DNA from: an uncultured Kiritimatiellota bacterium
GTDB taxonomy: Bacteria > Verrucomicrobiota > Kiritimatiellia > RFP12 > UBA1067
DNA length: 55,568 nucleotides
Assembly: GCA_934667425.1 (NCBI GenBank)
Contig: CAKULV010000018.1
Span: 1 to 55,568, forward strand
Direction of reading: 5' to 3'
Shown: positions 33,577-42,535 of the stretch, piece after piece
Layout of the letters: each line of letters starts with the position of its first letter
Position numbering within the stretch: position 1 is the stretch's first letter
Notes under the pieces: model-generated
What the model was told of the DNA's origin: nothing
Seen by the model: the letters and a program-made list of their open reading frames with translations, nothing else
Databases searched by the model: none
Program-made: the position numbers and the translations under genes

Positions 33577-34217
33577 AATGGAGCAGAGCAATGTCAAACA
33601 CGGTTCCCCATAGTTCGCTCATGATGGCCATGGCGGCCGTGGCGTCGTCTTTGTGCCTGTCATCCGCAGCCATTGAAGGCGAAGGCATCCTCAATCAGGT
33701 GAAACACCGTCGGCATGTCCGCAGTGCGCTGTCCGACGCTTCCTCGAGGAAGGCGGCCTTGGCCGAGGCTTTGGCTGATCCAGATCCCGCCGTGCGGCGG
33801 CATGCGGCCTTTGTTCAGTCAGGGCGGGATCCGGATCGTCCGGCATGTGGGCGCAAGCCGCATCGGACGAACGTGCCGCTCTCGCAGGACCCGGCGAACG
33901 ACCATGAGGTCTCGTCAGTCTTGAGCGTCCGCGCGGAGAAGGGGCGCTTCGCCTTGCCGGAGAAGCCCGTGGCGGCGGACGGCCTTGAGCTGTGGTTCGC
34001 GCCCTTCCCGGCGGGCGACGCCGAGCTGCGGTTCTGGCTCAACGGGATCTACCTCGGGCAGTTCCGCCGGACGGGTCCCGGGTCGGGGCAGGAGTTCCGC
34101 CTCGATGCGGCGGCGGAGGCCGCCTGGGGCGGGGAGAACTCGCTCGTCGTCAGGGATGGCACGGGCGCGGAGGTGGTTCGTCCGTTTACAGTGGAGGTCG
34201 TGAAATGCGGAAAATGA
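33573..34217 (+). CDS. 214-aa exported protein with a short HEAT-like stretch, unknown
   Basis: The N-terminus has a hydrophobic segment (MMAMAAVASSLCLSSAA). A single HEAT-like motif follows (EALADPDPAVRRHAAF), then a low-complexity charged region and a beta-strand-rich C-terminus (ELWFAPFPAGDAELRFWLNG) resembling a carbohydrate-binding sandwich. HEAT motifs usually occur in series, so this may be a shortened descendant of a larger protein. The first ATG (33573) overlaps the preceding stop; an ATG at 33591 is an alternative. Confidence 0.5.
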   Translation: MKWSRAMSNTVPHSSLMMAMAAVASSLCLSSAAIEGEGILNQVKHRRHVRSALSDASSRKAALAEALADPDPAVRRHAAFVQSGRDPDRPACGRKPHRTNVPLSQDPANDHEVSSVLSVRAEKGRFALPEKPVAADGLELWFAPFPAGDAELRFWLNGIYLGQFRRTGPGSGQEFRLDAAAEAAWGGENSLVVRDGTGAEVVRPFTVEVVKCGK

Positions 34218-36346
34218 CGTGTGCTTTTGCGGTATGGCTTCTCGCGGCATCGGCCGTTGCGGCCGGAATCGGCCCCCGGAAGAACCCGGACGACCAGTTC
34301 CGCTTCTTCTGGATGTTCACGCGCGAGAAGTACCCGGCGCTCGCCGGCGCGGGGTTCAACCTGTTCATGAACGCCTACTGGGGCGCGATCAATTACACTC
34401 GCGGCACGTATTCGGAAGTGGCCACGCGAGAGAAGCAGGCGATCATGGATGCCGTCCTCGCAGACGGGAACGACTACATCGAACAGCTGCCGATCGCGAC
34501 GTCACGCGATTTCATCCGCAGCTACCCGCGGTTGAACAGGGACGGATCGGCGCACATGAATGCCGATATCGCCCTCCCGGAGGCGCGTGCGGCCGCGACG
34601 GCGGCAATCCTCAACATCGCCACAAGCGTCTCCAACCATCCGGCCTGCATCGGCGTCTCGCCGTCCAGCGAGGTGCGCGACGGGTCGCGTCCGTCGTTTC
34701 GTCCATACTTTGCGGAAAGCTATCGCCGCGACACCGGGTGCGACGTTCCGCCGGAGGCGGTCGGAAGGCTGGCGCCGCACTATACGGAACTCGCGGACTT
34801 CCCCGAGAGCCGGATCGTCTCGCCCGGCTACCGGCTCATGCGCTTCTACACCTGGTTCTGGAAGAAGGGCGATGGCTGGAACGATTTCCAGGATGTTGCC
34901 GTGCGGATCTTCCGCGAGAAGATGGCAAGGCCGATCGTGTCGTTTTACGACCCGATCGTGCGCACGCCGCCGCTCTGGGGGTCGGGCGGGACGGAGCTGA
35001 CGTGGGGGAACCAGTGGACCTACTCGTATCCCGAACCCTACAACGTCTCGTTCGTCATCGCCGAGCAGCAGGCGATGGCGCGGGGCACGCCCGGCATGGG
35101 CGTGATCTCGATGGCGCAGGGCATCGTCAAGCGCGCGCACCTCGCGCCGAAGGGCGCGGAGCCGGCAGAGCCGCCGGCCTGGTACGGGAAGCACAAGACG
35201 TGCGACTACTTCACGACGCCGCCGGACATGATGCGCGAGGCGCTCTATGCGATGTTCTCCCGGCAGATGGATGGTGTCGGCGTCTTCGCGCACTGTGCGC
35301 TTCTCCCCGAGAAGGATCCCACGCGCGGAAGCTACCAGTGCACGGACCGCCGTACGATCGGCGTCATCTCGAACGTCCTGAACACGGTCGGGCGCGAGCT
35401 GGGCCCGCTCTTCAGGGCGGTGCCTGAACGGATCCCGGAGGTGGCGTTTCTCGAAAGCCACGCGACGTGCTTCTTTGCCCACCATGCGTCATACGGCTGG
35501 GACGGCCCGATCTACGACTGGGGCGTCATCACGACGGCGGCGCAGCTCAACCCCTACGTCCTTTTCGAGGAGGAGGTCGCCGTGCGCGGCATCCCGCCGA
35601 CCGTGAAGGTCATCGTCGCCCCGTACTGCGAGGTGCTCGCCGAGCCGACGGCTGCGGCCCTGACGCGCTTCCAGGCGCAAGGGGGCGTGGTCATCGCGGA
35701 CAGGCTCTTCCCGCCGGCGCTCCTCGCGGACCTCGACTTGCCGGAGTTCTCGCGCCCGAATTTGCGCGGAAACGCGGCGGACAAGGCGGCGCTCGTCAAG
35801 GCCGCGCAGGAGCTGAAGGCCCTGGCGAGGCCGTTCGTCTCGCTCCCTGCCGACACGGACAACCGCGACATCGTGCTGATCACGCGCACCTCCGGCGACG
35901 CGGACTACGTCTTCGCGATCAACGACCGCCGCGAGGCAGGCGACTACGTCGGCAAGGCGTGGAACCGTGTGCTGGAGAAGGGGCTTCCGAATTCGGGGAC
36001 TGTCGCGTTTGCGAGGGGGAACGCCGTTGTCTATGATCTCGCGAGGCACTGTCGGCTTGAGGCGTTTGCGCACCAGGGCGGAACGGCTGTCGCCCTTGAC
36101 TGGCCAACGACCGAGGCGCGCGTGCTGATGGTCGTCTCGCGTCCGCTGTCGGCCTTGAAGGTTCGCCGCGAGGGGCGGGACGTGACCGTCTCGACGGAGG
36201 ATCGCGATGTGATGATCCCGATCGAGGTGAAGGTCGGGGATGCGCCGCCGCGCTACGGCGTCGTGAAAGGCGGCGTCTATCGGCGCACTTGCCCGGCGGA
36301 TGGCGCGGTCTACGTCCGCAATCTGGCGACGGGGGAGATGTTCTGA
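34205..36346 (+). CDS. GH42-like putative beta-galactosidase-type hydrolase
   Basis: A 713-aa protein. The signal peptide (CAFAVWLLAASAVAAG) is followed by a TIM-barrel-like domain (AGFNLFMNAYWGAINY, IGVSPSSEVRDGSR, SFYDPIVRTPPLWG) and a flavodoxin/amidotransferase-like domain (VKVIVAPYCEVLAEPTAAALTRFQAQGG) like the beta-galactosidase trimerisation domain, then a beta-sandwich. The order is that of GH42-type enzymes, but the catalytic glutamates could not be fixed. The ATG at 34205 has GGAGG at 7 nt and overlaps the preceding gene by 13 nt; an ATG at 34214 would give the ATGA overlap typical of the operon. Confidence 0.5.
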   Translation: MRKMTCAFAVWLLAASAVAAGIGPRKNPDDQFRFFWMFTREKYPALAGAGFNLFMNAYWGAINYTRGTYSEVATREKQAIMDAVLADGNDYIEQLPIATSRDFIRSYPRLNRDGSAHMNADIALPEARAAATAAILNIATSVSNHPACIGVSPSSEVRDGSRPSFRPYFAESYRRDTGCDVPPEAVGRLAPHYTELADFPESRIVSPGYRLMRFYTWFWKKGDGWNDFQDVAVRIFREKMARPIVSFYDPIVRTPPLWGSGGTELTWGNQWTYSYPEPYNVSFVIAEQQAMARGTPGMGVISMAQGIVKRAHLAPKGAEPAEPPAWYGKHKTCDYFTTPPDMMREALYAMFSRQMDGVGVFAHCALLPEKDPTRGSYQCTDRRTIGVISNVLNTVGRELGPLFRAVPERIPEVAFLESHATCFFAHHASYGWDGPIYDWGVITTAAQLNPYVLFEEEVAVRGIPPTVKVIVAPYCEVLAEPTAAALTRFQAQGGVVIADRLFPPALLADLDLPEFSRPNLRGNAADKAALVKAAQELKALARPFVSLPADTDNRDIVLITRTSGDADYVFAINDRREAGDYVGKAWNRVLEKGLPNSGTVAFARGNAVVYDLARHCRLEAFAHQGGTAVALDWPTTEARVLMVVSRPLSALKVRREGRDVTVSTEDRDVMIPIEVKVGDAPPRYGVVKGGVYRRTCPADGAVYVRNLATGEMF

Positions 36347-36384
36347 ACGGGATATGTCAACCAAGCAAAGAAGGAGAAGAAAAG

Positions 36385-38178
36385 ATGAATCAAAAGCTTA
36401 TGAACACGAAGAGCCGCATTGCGATCAGCGGTACGGCGGCTCTGCTGGCCTCGCTTACGCTTCTGGGCACGGAGCGTCAATGGGAGGCGCCGCAGACGGT
36501 CGCCGACGGCGTTGCCGTCAATGACGGCGACACGCTTCGCGCAACGGGGACGGGGCATGTCCTGTTCGCGGGCGGGCTGTCGCAGTCGGGCGGGACCGCC
36601 CGACTCGTGGCCAGCGAGAAGGCCGCGTTCGCGCTGGGCGGCGTCCTTTCCGGCAGCGGGGGGACCCTTGTCTTTGACCGCGGCACGCCCGGGCCCGACA
36701 TCGTGTCCACCGACTTGAAGGTCGAGCTCGGGAAAAGCACGGTCGTCGCGGCCGGCCGCGCGATCGAGAGGCTGAAGGAGGTGGGCGAGACGCGCTTCTT
36801 CCAGCGGTCCGCCGGGACGGACGTCAACCTCGAGGAGAAGCCGGGCGTCACCGGCAGCCGGGTGTTCTTCTTTGAGAACGACGGCACGAAAGCCACGTGC
36901 CAGGTCCAGATCGAGCAGGACGGCTTCAACAAGTGCGCGTTCCTCCGGTTCTCCTCCAATGGCGGCAACGTTGTCTGCACCCTGCTTGCGGGATGGGCGG
37001 AGAAGAGTTCGCTCGCGCCAGTCGACGGCACGTATGACTTCGTGAAGGAGGGGCATTCGCTCGCCTTTGGCAACCCGCACGGCTATTCGATCTGCGGGAT
37101 GGCCTTGTCCTTTGACGCGATCGCGATGGACGTCAAGGCGAGCGAAAACAGCCAGGAGGCCGCGGAATGGCACCTGACCAACGGCGTGACGGTGACGGCC
37201 AGCACCGGTGTCTCTCTGCCCAGGACGGGGTCGGTCCACGTGTGGTCGAATTCCGTCCTCCGCCTGAACGCAAAGGCCATTCCGGGGCAGAACGGAGGCC
37301 AGGCCGACATCATCGGCCATGCGGGGTCCGTCATTCACGTCGGCGCGTCGCATGCCTGCGGACGCGACGTCTCCAAGGGCTTCACGCTGGACGGCGCGAC
37401 CTTGCAGTTCGACACAGACCCCGGCTACTGTAGCTACCTGACATTGCGGAATGGCGCCTGCGTCAGGGCCCTGGACGCGGGCAGCCGGGGCATATGGCTC
37501 GTCTACAAGTGCAAGGACGCCACCTGGAAAGTCGAGGGGACTTCGCCGTCGCGGATCGAAGCGGACTTTCTGATGACCGTGGAGTCGTGGAACACGAACG
37601 GGTGCCTGACCTTTGACGTCGCCGACGTCACGGGCGACGGGCGAAGCGACTGTGACCTGTGGGGCGTCCTGAAGAACTACAAGACCATGCCGAACACGCC
37701 GGGCTATTTCGTCAAGAAGGGGGCCGGGACGCTTGCCCTTCGCCATCCGGCAGCGCTCGCGGACGAGAACGCCCACACGAACGCCATCCGGCTCGTCGAG
37801 GGGACATGGCTTTGCGCTACGAACCTCGCGATGCGGGCGGCCCAGGCGATTGCCCTGTCCGGCGGCACGCTGGCGTCTGCGAGCTGCTGCTCGAACGAGG
37901 TCGGCGACGTCTCGCTGACGGCGGACTCGACGATTTCCATCGGCGAGGGGGCGACGTTCGTCTTTGCCGACCAGCGGGCGGCCGACTCGCGTTGGGTGGA
38001 CGGCATGACGCTGGAGATCACGGGGGATTTCCGCGAGAATGCCATTCGCTTCGGAACGTCGGCGGCGGCGCTGACGCTTCGTCAGAGACGCGCCCTGCGG
38101 TATCAGGGAAGAAGGCTGCGTCTGGATGAAAACGGATATGTCAAATTGCCGGGCGGCCTGGCGGTAGTCATCAAGTGA
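36385..38178 (+). CDS. Autotransporter passenger-like secreted protein without a barrel
   Basis: A 597-aa protein with a signal peptide (RIAISGTAALLASLTLLGTE) and a parallel beta-helix-like sequence of degenerate rungs (GGTARLVASEKAAFALGGVLSGSGG, KKGAGTLALRHPAAL; the latter resembles the autotransporter PATR motif). The C-terminus is basic, without a 12-strand barrel or a terminal phenylalanine, so anchoring is unknown. AAGGAGAAG precedes the ATG at 36385. It may display or bind a glycan. Confidence 0.6.
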   Translation: MNQKLMNTKSRIAISGTAALLASLTLLGTERQWEAPQTVADGVAVNDGDTLRATGTGHVLFAGGLSQSGGTARLVASEKAAFALGGVLSGSGGTLVFDRGTPGPDIVSTDLKVELGKSTVVAAGRAIERLKEVGETRFFQRSAGTDVNLEEKPGVTGSRVFFFENDGTKATCQVQIEQDGFNKCAFLRFSSNGGNVVCTLLAGWAEKSSLAPVDGTYDFVKEGHSLAFGNPHGYSICGMALSFDAIAMDVKASENSQEAAEWHLTNGVTVTASTGVSLPRTGSVHVWSNSVLRLNAKAIPGQNGGQADIIGHAGSVIHVGASHACGRDVSKGFTLDGATLQFDTDPGYCSYLTLRNGACVRALDAGSRGIWLVYKCKDATWKVEGTSPSRIEADFLMTVESWNTNGCLTFDVADVTGDGRSDCDLWGVLKNYKTMPNTPGYFVKKGAGTLALRHPAALADENAHTNAIRLVEGTWLCATNLAMRAAQAIALSGGTLASASCCSNEVGDVSLTADSTISIGEGATFVFADQRAADSRWVDGMTLEITGDFRENAIRFGTSAAALTLRQRRALRYQGRRLRLDENGYVKLPGGLAVVIK

Positions 38179-38186
38179 GGTCTCGC

Positions 38187-40529
38187 ATGAAGGTTCTGTG
38201 TCTGCTTGCTGCAAATGTACTGTGCGTTGGCGTTGGCTTGGGGATGGGCCTTTCTGAGTATGTGTTCGTCGAGCCGTCCGATGGGTTGACGGATACAGAA
38301 CGCTTTGTCGTTGACGATGTCAATGGCCTTTTGTCTCGCTCTCTCGGGAAGAAGCTCTCTGTCTTCGGCGCGAAGAATGCGCCGAAGACAAACCGCATCT
38401 TCATCGCCCGGGCGCCAGACTGGTTCGACTATTCTTGTTTGGATGGCCGTGATGCCGCCGTTGTTTGCAAGGACGGCGACATCTGGCTTTTCGGGCGCGG
38501 GGCGAACGGGGTGCGTTACGCGGCGTACGATTTCCTGACTACGGATCTCGGCTACCGCTTCTTTGACGCACGAGGCGGCGTCGGCGTACCTGACCTTTCG
38601 GACTTCAGATTGGAGGACGGCGAGCGGATCGTACGTTTTGCATTCCCAGGTCGGACACACAGCGTCAGATGCTGGACTAGCAAGGATGCCGCCCTATTCT
38701 ATTTTCGGACTGGACTAAACGGACGGCTGGAGTCCGCTTTCGCGGCTGCCGGTCGCCCGAAAGGCTTGGCTGTTGACGAGTTTATCATACCCATACCGTA
38801 TGCTCATGGGCTTATGGAATACTTCCCCAAGAATCGTGCGGCGGCGCGTCTCGCATGGACGAAGCCGTTTGCCCGCGACTATGACAGGGAAATGCCGGAA
38901 TGCTTTTCCCTTGATGGCAGCGGGCGGCGGAACCCCGACCACCAGCCGTGCCTCAGCAATCCGGAGGTGAGGCGTGTAATCAAGAGAAACTACTTCAACA
39001 TGATTGCCAGGCAGGATCGTCCCGCGTACCTTGACCTGTCTGCCTGCGACACGCCGGGACGCTTCTGCTGGTGCGAGTCGTGCCGTGCTATGGAGGGCAG
39101 GTACGGTACGCCTGGCGGACCGCTCCTCGACATTTTGCTCGCGTATTCGCCGGAGGTTGCGGCGCGATGGCCAGAGCAGAAGATGCTTATGCTGGCCTAT
39201 CGTAAAGAGCAGACCGAGATTCCGCCTTCAGGCCTTGAAAGGTTGCCGGACAACCTCGTGCCAGACTTTGCGCCGATCGACGATGATTTCTCGAAGGGCT
39301 GGCGACATCCGAACAACACCAACACCCTGCAGAACCTGCGCAAGTGGGGGCATCTCTGCAGGGATGTGCTGGTGTGGTACTACCCCAATCCCTATGGCGA
39401 GCCGGTCACGCCGCCGCTTGGGAATGTCCATCGCCTGGTTGACGACATGCGGCTCATGAAGGATGCGGGGAATGTTTCGCTCTTCTTCGAGCACAACGTG
39501 GGGGTCCGCGAGATGACGGGGTTCACGGAACTCCAGACCTATCTCATCGCCCGGCTGTCGCGCGACATTACGTTGGATGAGGCAGTCTTGATTGATGAGT
39601 TCCTGTCTTTTGAGTACGGTTCTGTCGCCAAGGATGTCCGCGCGTATTTTGATGAGCTTGAAACCTTGACGGCATCTTGCGGGAGGTATTTCCGCTGGGA
39701 TGCAGGGCTGAGAGATTTCGATTTCTTGACTCCCGAGCGTCTATCGAGATGGTCGGCCGCGTTCGACAAGATGGAGATTGCCCTCGCATCGGATCGCGTT
39801 CGCCTGCGGAATGTGCGGCGTCTTCGTCTCGGACTGGACATCGCCATGCTGAAGAACATGAGGGCCGTGTCCGTTCTGCCGCGCATACGAGCTGTCCTTG
39901 GCGAGATTACAGAGGATTGTTTCGCAGAAAAACACCGCGGGTATGCACGTGCGTTCGTGCAGAAGCTCGAACCGCAGCTGCGGCTCATGGAACTGCGGTT
40001 CGGCCCGAACGCCAAGGCGTTGCCGAAGGAGCTGTTCGGACATATTCCGGAAGAATGCATTACCGAAGTACTTCCCATTTCAACCTATGGTGGCATGGTG
40101 GACGATCCGGACGCGGCCTACGGTGTCGCCGCCCGGCTTGATTCGACGAAAAACCAAAGTGCGGAAAAGGCCGTGAAACTTCCGTTTACGGCTTCCGTAA
40201 AGACATATGCGCCGATTGTCGCCTCAAAGGCGATAGACGGCTGCGGAGTGACGGCGGGAAGCCTCGGGCCACGAGATGCGTACAGGTTTTACTTCATGGG
40301 CCGGACAACGCTGACGCAAGACCTGCGCATCGATCTCGGATGCTGGGGAATGCGTTCTCGCGACATCAGCGACGCCTTTAAGTACGGAGCGTTCAACAAA
40401 GCCCGCATCTATGCGTCGCTCAAGTTCCAGGGGCCGGCGTTCTACCATGATGACACGCGCACAAATATGGTTTTCTGCGACCGGGTCGTCGTTGTTCGCG
40501 ACTACGACGGGGAAGTTCCGTGCCCGTGA
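38187..40529 (+). CDS. DUF4838 domain protein, second copy
   Basis: A 780-aa protein, similar in length and layout to the product at 1578 but clearly divergent. It has a signal peptide (MKVLCLLAANVLCVGVGLG), a GH20-N-terminal-like motif (GANGVRYAAYDFLTTDLGYRFFD), the DUF4838 core with a cysteine motif (CDTPGRFCWCESC) and a C-terminal sandwich region. A GTG at 38175 overlaps the preceding stop, but the ATG at 38187 gives a better signal peptide. The sequence after its stop (from 40540) is where the island's right boundary lies. Function as for the family: unresolved, probably glycan-active. Confidence 0.75.
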   Translation: MKVLCLLAANVLCVGVGLGMGLSEYVFVEPSDGLTDTERFVVDDVNGLLSRSLGKKLSVFGAKNAPKTNRIFIARAPDWFDYSCLDGRDAAVVCKDGDIWLFGRGANGVRYAAYDFLTTDLGYRFFDARGGVGVPDLSDFRLEDGERIVRFAFPGRTHSVRCWTSKDAALFYFRTGLNGRLESAFAAAGRPKGLAVDEFIIPIPYAHGLMEYFPKNRAAARLAWTKPFARDYDREMPECFSLDGSGRRNPDHQPCLSNPEVRRVIKRNYFNMIARQDRPAYLDLSACDTPGRFCWCESCRAMEGRYGTPGGPLLDILLAYSPEVAARWPEQKMLMLAYRKEQTEIPPSGLERLPDNLVPDFAPIDDDFSKGWRHPNNTNTLQNLRKWGHLCRDVLVWYYPNPYGEPVTPPLGNVHRLVDDMRLMKDAGNVSLFFEHNVGVREMTGFTELQTYLIARLSRDITLDEAVLIDEFLSFEYGSVAKDVRAYFDELETLTASCGRYFRWDAGLRDFDFLTPERLSRWSAAFDKMEIALASDRVRLRNVRRLRLGLDIAMLKNMRAVSVLPRIRAVLGEITEDCFAEKHRGYARAFVQKLEPQLRLMELRFGPNAKALPKELFGHIPEECITEVLPISTYGGMVDDPDAAYGVAARLDSTKNQSAEKAVKLPFTASVKTYAPIVASKAIDGCGVTAGSLGPRDAYRFYFMGRTTLTQDLRIDLGCWGMRSRDISDAFKYGAFNKARIYASLKFQGPAFYHDDTRTNMVFCDRVVVVRDYDGEVPCP

Positions 40530-40539
40530 TGCTTTGAGA

Positions 40540-40561
40540 AGCCCAAATGAGGTGCACTGTG
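40540..40561 (+). repeat. Right-hand copy of the ATPase-gene tail
   Basis: AGCCCAAATGA... at 40540-40561 matches 25706-25727 at 21 of 22 positions. In the left copy the same bases form the end of the ATPase reading frame and its stop. It marks the right boundary of the inserted island. Confidence 0.75.
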
Positions 40562-40562
40562 G

Positions 40563-40568
40563 TATAAT
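40563..40568 (+). promoter_or_regulatory. -10 box of the membrane protein gene (leaderless arrangement)
   Basis: TATAAT ends 7 nt before the ATG at 40576. No ribosome site lies between. Confidence 0.55.
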
Positions 40569-40575
40569 ACGCGGC

Positions 40576-41118
40576 ATGATTTCATGGTTTTTTGTGCTTG
40601 GCGTACCTCTTGCCGCATACGGCCTTTTCGCCGTGGTGCGCCCCTCTCTTGCCGCAAGGGCGCTCGTGGCGTTTCCCCGCAGCCGCGCCGCCGGGGCGGC
40701 GCTCTGCGCGGCAGGGTGGCTGTGGACGGCCTATGAGCTGGATACGATAGGCATCGAGATCTTCGACCGGTTCCTGAAGGCGTTCCCGTTCGAGCTGTGG
40801 ATACTGGCCGTCGCGCTTGCCGGGCTGACGTGCTGGTGGATGGCAAATCTCCTGCCGATTCGCGGCCTTTCGGCGATACTGATGCTTTTCCCGGCGGAGC
40901 TTTTCCCTGTGATAATGCTGGAGGATACGCAGTGGAGGCTGGCGCTCGTGGTGTTTGCGTATGCGTGCGCGATCGCCGGCATGTTCGGCATGTTCTATCC
41001 ATGGCGCATAAGGCAGCTGCTTGCATGGATCGCGGCCTCCCCCCGCCGGGTTCGGGCGACGGCCGCGGCCCCGCTCGCCATCGGTGCGCTGTATCTGGCC
41101 CTTGGATGTGCGCTTTGA
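40576..41118 (+). CDS. Small polytopic membrane protein, unknown
   Basis: A 180-aa hydrophobic protein with about five or six membrane segments (WFFVLGVPLAAYGLFAV, LWILAVALAGLTCWWMANLL, LVVFAYACAIAGMFGMF). I recognise no domain. It is immediately upstream of the PFK gene, and in the scar hypothesis it originally followed the DRTGG/ATPase pair. A role in envelope energetics or signalling cannot be shown. Confidence 0.6.
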   Translation: MISWFFVLGVPLAAYGLFAVVRPSLAARALVAFPRSRAAGAALCAAGWLWTAYELDTIGIEIFDRFLKAFPFELWILAVALAGLTCWWMANLLPIRGLSAILMLFPAELFPVIMLEDTQWRLALVVFAYACAIAGMFGMFYPWRIRQLLAWIAASPRRVRATAAAPLAIGALYLALGCAL

Positions 41119-41170
41119 CGGCGCGGCCGGCCGGCCATGCCTTTCATTTCACAATATGGGAAGTTCGCAT

Positions 41171-42526
41171 ATGACATCTACGATAGAGAAGATACTGGCC
41201 AATCCGGAGGCATATCCCCAGGACGTTCCGCGCCTCGGCGAATGCAAGATACCCTCGCCCGTGCGTCGGCACGGGTTTGTTGACGAAAACGAGCGGATAC
41301 TCGTGAACGAGAACTGCTCGGTGATAAGGTTCCTGACGGAGAAGCTTGGCAGCGCACCGAGCTTCGAGCGGGCGGGTCCGCACGCGAAGATATACCACGA
41401 CCCGAGCTGGACGCGGGTCGGCATCCTTACGGCGGGCGGCCTGTGCCCCGGGCTCAACAACGTGATCAAGGGGCTTGTGGAGATACTCACGTTCGACTAC
41501 GGCATCAAGACGATATACGGGATAAGGTTCGGCTTCGCCGGCCTCAGCCCGAGGTTCGGCTACGAGCCACTGATGCTCAATCCCGACGTCGTCGACACGA
41601 TCCACGAGCTTGGGGGCACGATACTCGGCTCGTCTCGCGGCCAGCAGCCGACCGACGAGATCGTCGATACCCTCGTGCGGATGAACATCAATGTGCTGTT
41701 CGTGATCGGCGGGGACGGCTCCCTCAGGTGCGCGCGCGACGTCGCGGAGGAGTGCCTGAGGCGCGGGCTCAAGATATCGGTTGTCGGCGTCCCGAAGACC
41801 ATCGACAACGACCTCCTGTTCGTCGGGCGATCCTTCGGCTTCGAGACCGCCGTCGCCGAGGCCACGGCGGTGATACGCAACGCGCACATGGAGGCCAAGG
41901 GCACTTTCAACGGGGTCGGGCTCGTGAAGCTGATGGGCCGCGATTCCGGCTTCATAGCGGCCTACGCCACCATCGCGAACCCGGTGGTGAACTTCTGCCT
42001 CATACCGGAGATGGACTTCACCGCGGAGAGCCTGCTCAAGGCCCTCGAACGCCGTTTCGCAAGCGGCAAGACGCATACGGTGATCGTTGTCGCCGAGGGG
42101 GCCGGGCAGCGCCTCATAGAGGGCGAACCGGCCGGCGTGGACGCTTCGGGGAACGTACTGAAGAAGGATATCGGCGAGTTCCTGAAGCGGCGCATCGCAA
42201 ACCACTTCAAGGCGAAGGGGGCGATCTGCTCCGTAAAGTATTTCGATCCGAGCTACATGATCCGGTCGGTCCCCGCGAAGGGGACCGACGCGATCCGCTG
42301 CTACATGCTTGCCCGCAGCGCGGTGCACGCCGCCATGGCCGGGCGCACGAACTGCGTCGTAGGGCAGCGGGAGGAGTGGAACACTCTCGTTCCGATAAGC
42401 CTTGCGACGATAGAGCGGCAGAAGGTGATGCTGAACAGCGACCTGTGGCGCAGCGTGATGGACGCGACGGGGCAGGAGTTCTACACCAGGGACGAATCCT
42501 CCGCCGACGTTACGATGGCCCCGTAA
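41171..42526 (+). CDS. 6-phosphofructokinase
   Basis: A 451-aa group III-type phosphofructokinase, long N-terminus included. Motifs: GILTAGGLCPGLNNVI, VIGGDGSLRCA near residue 180, and PKTIDND near residue 209. GGDG favours ATP as donor, whereas pyrophosphate enzymes usually have GGDD; the lysine in PKTIDND occurs in both plant-type ATP enzymes and PPi enzymes, so the donor is likely but not certainly ATP. An alternative ATG at 41156 is possible. A diverged, broken copy of its middle and end is present at 25731-26012. Confidence 0.85.
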   Translation: MTSTIEKILANPEAYPQDVPRLGECKIPSPVRRHGFVDENERILVNENCSVIRFLTEKLGSAPSFERAGPHAKIYHDPSWTRVGILTAGGLCPGLNNVIKGLVEILTFDYGIKTIYGIRFGFAGLSPRFGYEPLMLNPDVVDTIHELGGTILGSSRGQQPTDEIVDTLVRMNINVLFVIGGDGSLRCARDVAEECLRRGLKISVVGVPKTIDNDLLFVGRSFGFETAVAEATAVIRNAHMEAKGTFNGVGLVKLMGRDSGFIAAYATIANPVVNFCLIPEMDFTAESLLKALERRFASGKTHTVIVVAEGAGQRLIEGEPAGVDASGNVLKKDIGEFLKRRIANHFKAKGAICSVKYFDPSYMIRSVPAKGTDAIRCYMLARSAVHAAMAGRTNCVVGQREEWNTLVPISLATIERQKVMLNSDLWRSVMDATGQEFYTRDESSADVTMAP

Positions 42527-42535
42527 TCGAGGCGA

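Noticed and set aside
33992..34204. Upstream extension of the GH42-like frame
   Set aside because: Lies in another frame of the 214-aa gene and lacks a signal peptide; GGAGG before 34205 fits the later start.
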